The translations under genes and the position numbers were made by a program. From Novosphingobium subterraneum (GTDB taxonomy: Bacteria > Pseudomonadota > Alphaproteobacteria > Sphingomonadales > Sphingomonadaceae): a DNA stretch of 64,000 bases. Position 1 is the first letter of the stretch; each line of letters starts with the position of its first letter. The notes below the pieces were generated by a model. It saw only the letters and a program-made list of their open reading frames with translations. It made no database searches and was not told the DNA's origin. The stretch spans positions 310,001 to 374,000 of the forward strand of contig NZ_JRVC01000001.1 in the NCBI RefSeq assembly GCF_000807925.1. The letters run 5' to 3'. Shown in pieces: positions 63,953 through 64,000 of the stretch.

Positions 63953-64000
63953 CTACCGCTGATCTCGATCATAGAACCGTTCATTGAAGCGCTCGTCAGC
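63953..64000 (-). CDS. C-terminal end of a minus-strand gene, cut by window edge
   Basis: On the minus strand the sequence reads in from the right edge as ADERFNERFYDRDQR then stop (63953-63955). The polar, aromatic composition fits a real protein tail, but only 15 residues are visible. Unknown function; low confidence. Confidence 0.25.
   Translation of the reverse strand, partial: ADERFNERFYDRDQR

Overview
The window looks like a GC-rich alphaproteobacterium, probably a sphingomonad or erythrobacter relative. That is an inference from the gene families (MobF relaxase with plasmid-type regulators, sphingomonad-style CopA/CopB pairs, a FixL-like oxygen sensor); no rRNA or tRNA is present to confirm it. 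The left part is the transfer region of a plasmid or integrative element, so the window is probably a mobile or island-rich replicon. No insertion sequence, CRISPR array, rRNA or tRNA was seen.

Layout. (1) 1-6400: end of a conjugation module (tail of a probable coupling protein, small XRE regulator, MobF relaxase-helicase, small accessory genes, a second XRE gene) followed by a junction where a small gene is fused to the tail of a GH130 glycosidase. (2) 6500-26900: a stress/electron-transfer island: SRPBCC protein, Met-rich secreted proteins, LOG-family and 6-phosphogluconate-dehydrogenase-like genes, beta-CASP hydrolase, MerR regulator, a membrane-anchored flavin/2Fe-2S reductase with a cytochrome b and a seven-heme cytochrome c, DUF1622 and DUF326 proteins, aldehyde and alcohol dehydrogenases, a first copA-copB pair with an MFS transporter, a receiver-only regulator, and a FixJ/FixL pair whose FixL carries the heme-PAS signature. 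(3) 27200-41100: a large copper-resistance cluster: DUF411, Cys/His-rich small proteins, PepSY protein, a lipoprotein, a second copB-copA pair, a CnrH/CnrX/CnrY-like ECF sigma system, copC, copD, an AraC regulator, a His-box membrane hydroxylase, a methyltransferase, a copper P-type ATPase and DUF2933. (4) 41100-57400: a defence island: an orphan endonuclease-like gene, a serine recombinase, then a minus-strand run headed by a WYL regulator (DUF6035/CoiA-like, nuclease-like, PLD-SNF2 helicase, DUF4391, type III Mod, AlbA/Schlafen ATPase-like, type III Res). (5) 57400-64000: sbcD-sbcC, small unknown genes and a GntR regulator.

Two promoter codes stand out and tie the genes together. An 18-bp element, TKYGMV-NNN-TACGTAWRK (one copy has TACCTA), occurs six times, each 60-120 bp before a gene of region 2. 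Its core resembles FixJ target sites, and the window encodes FixL and FixJ. Separately, TGAGGGRT-N13-GCGTAW occurs four times with identical spacing before copA-copB, the cnrYXH-like genes, copCD and the copper ATPase, which fits a promoter read by the local ECF sigma factor. The copper cluster and the redox/oxygen island therefore look like two neighbouring, separately controlled regulons. Together with the unusual transmembrane reductase-cytochrome set and the eight-gene WYL-headed restriction operon, these are the most interesting contents.
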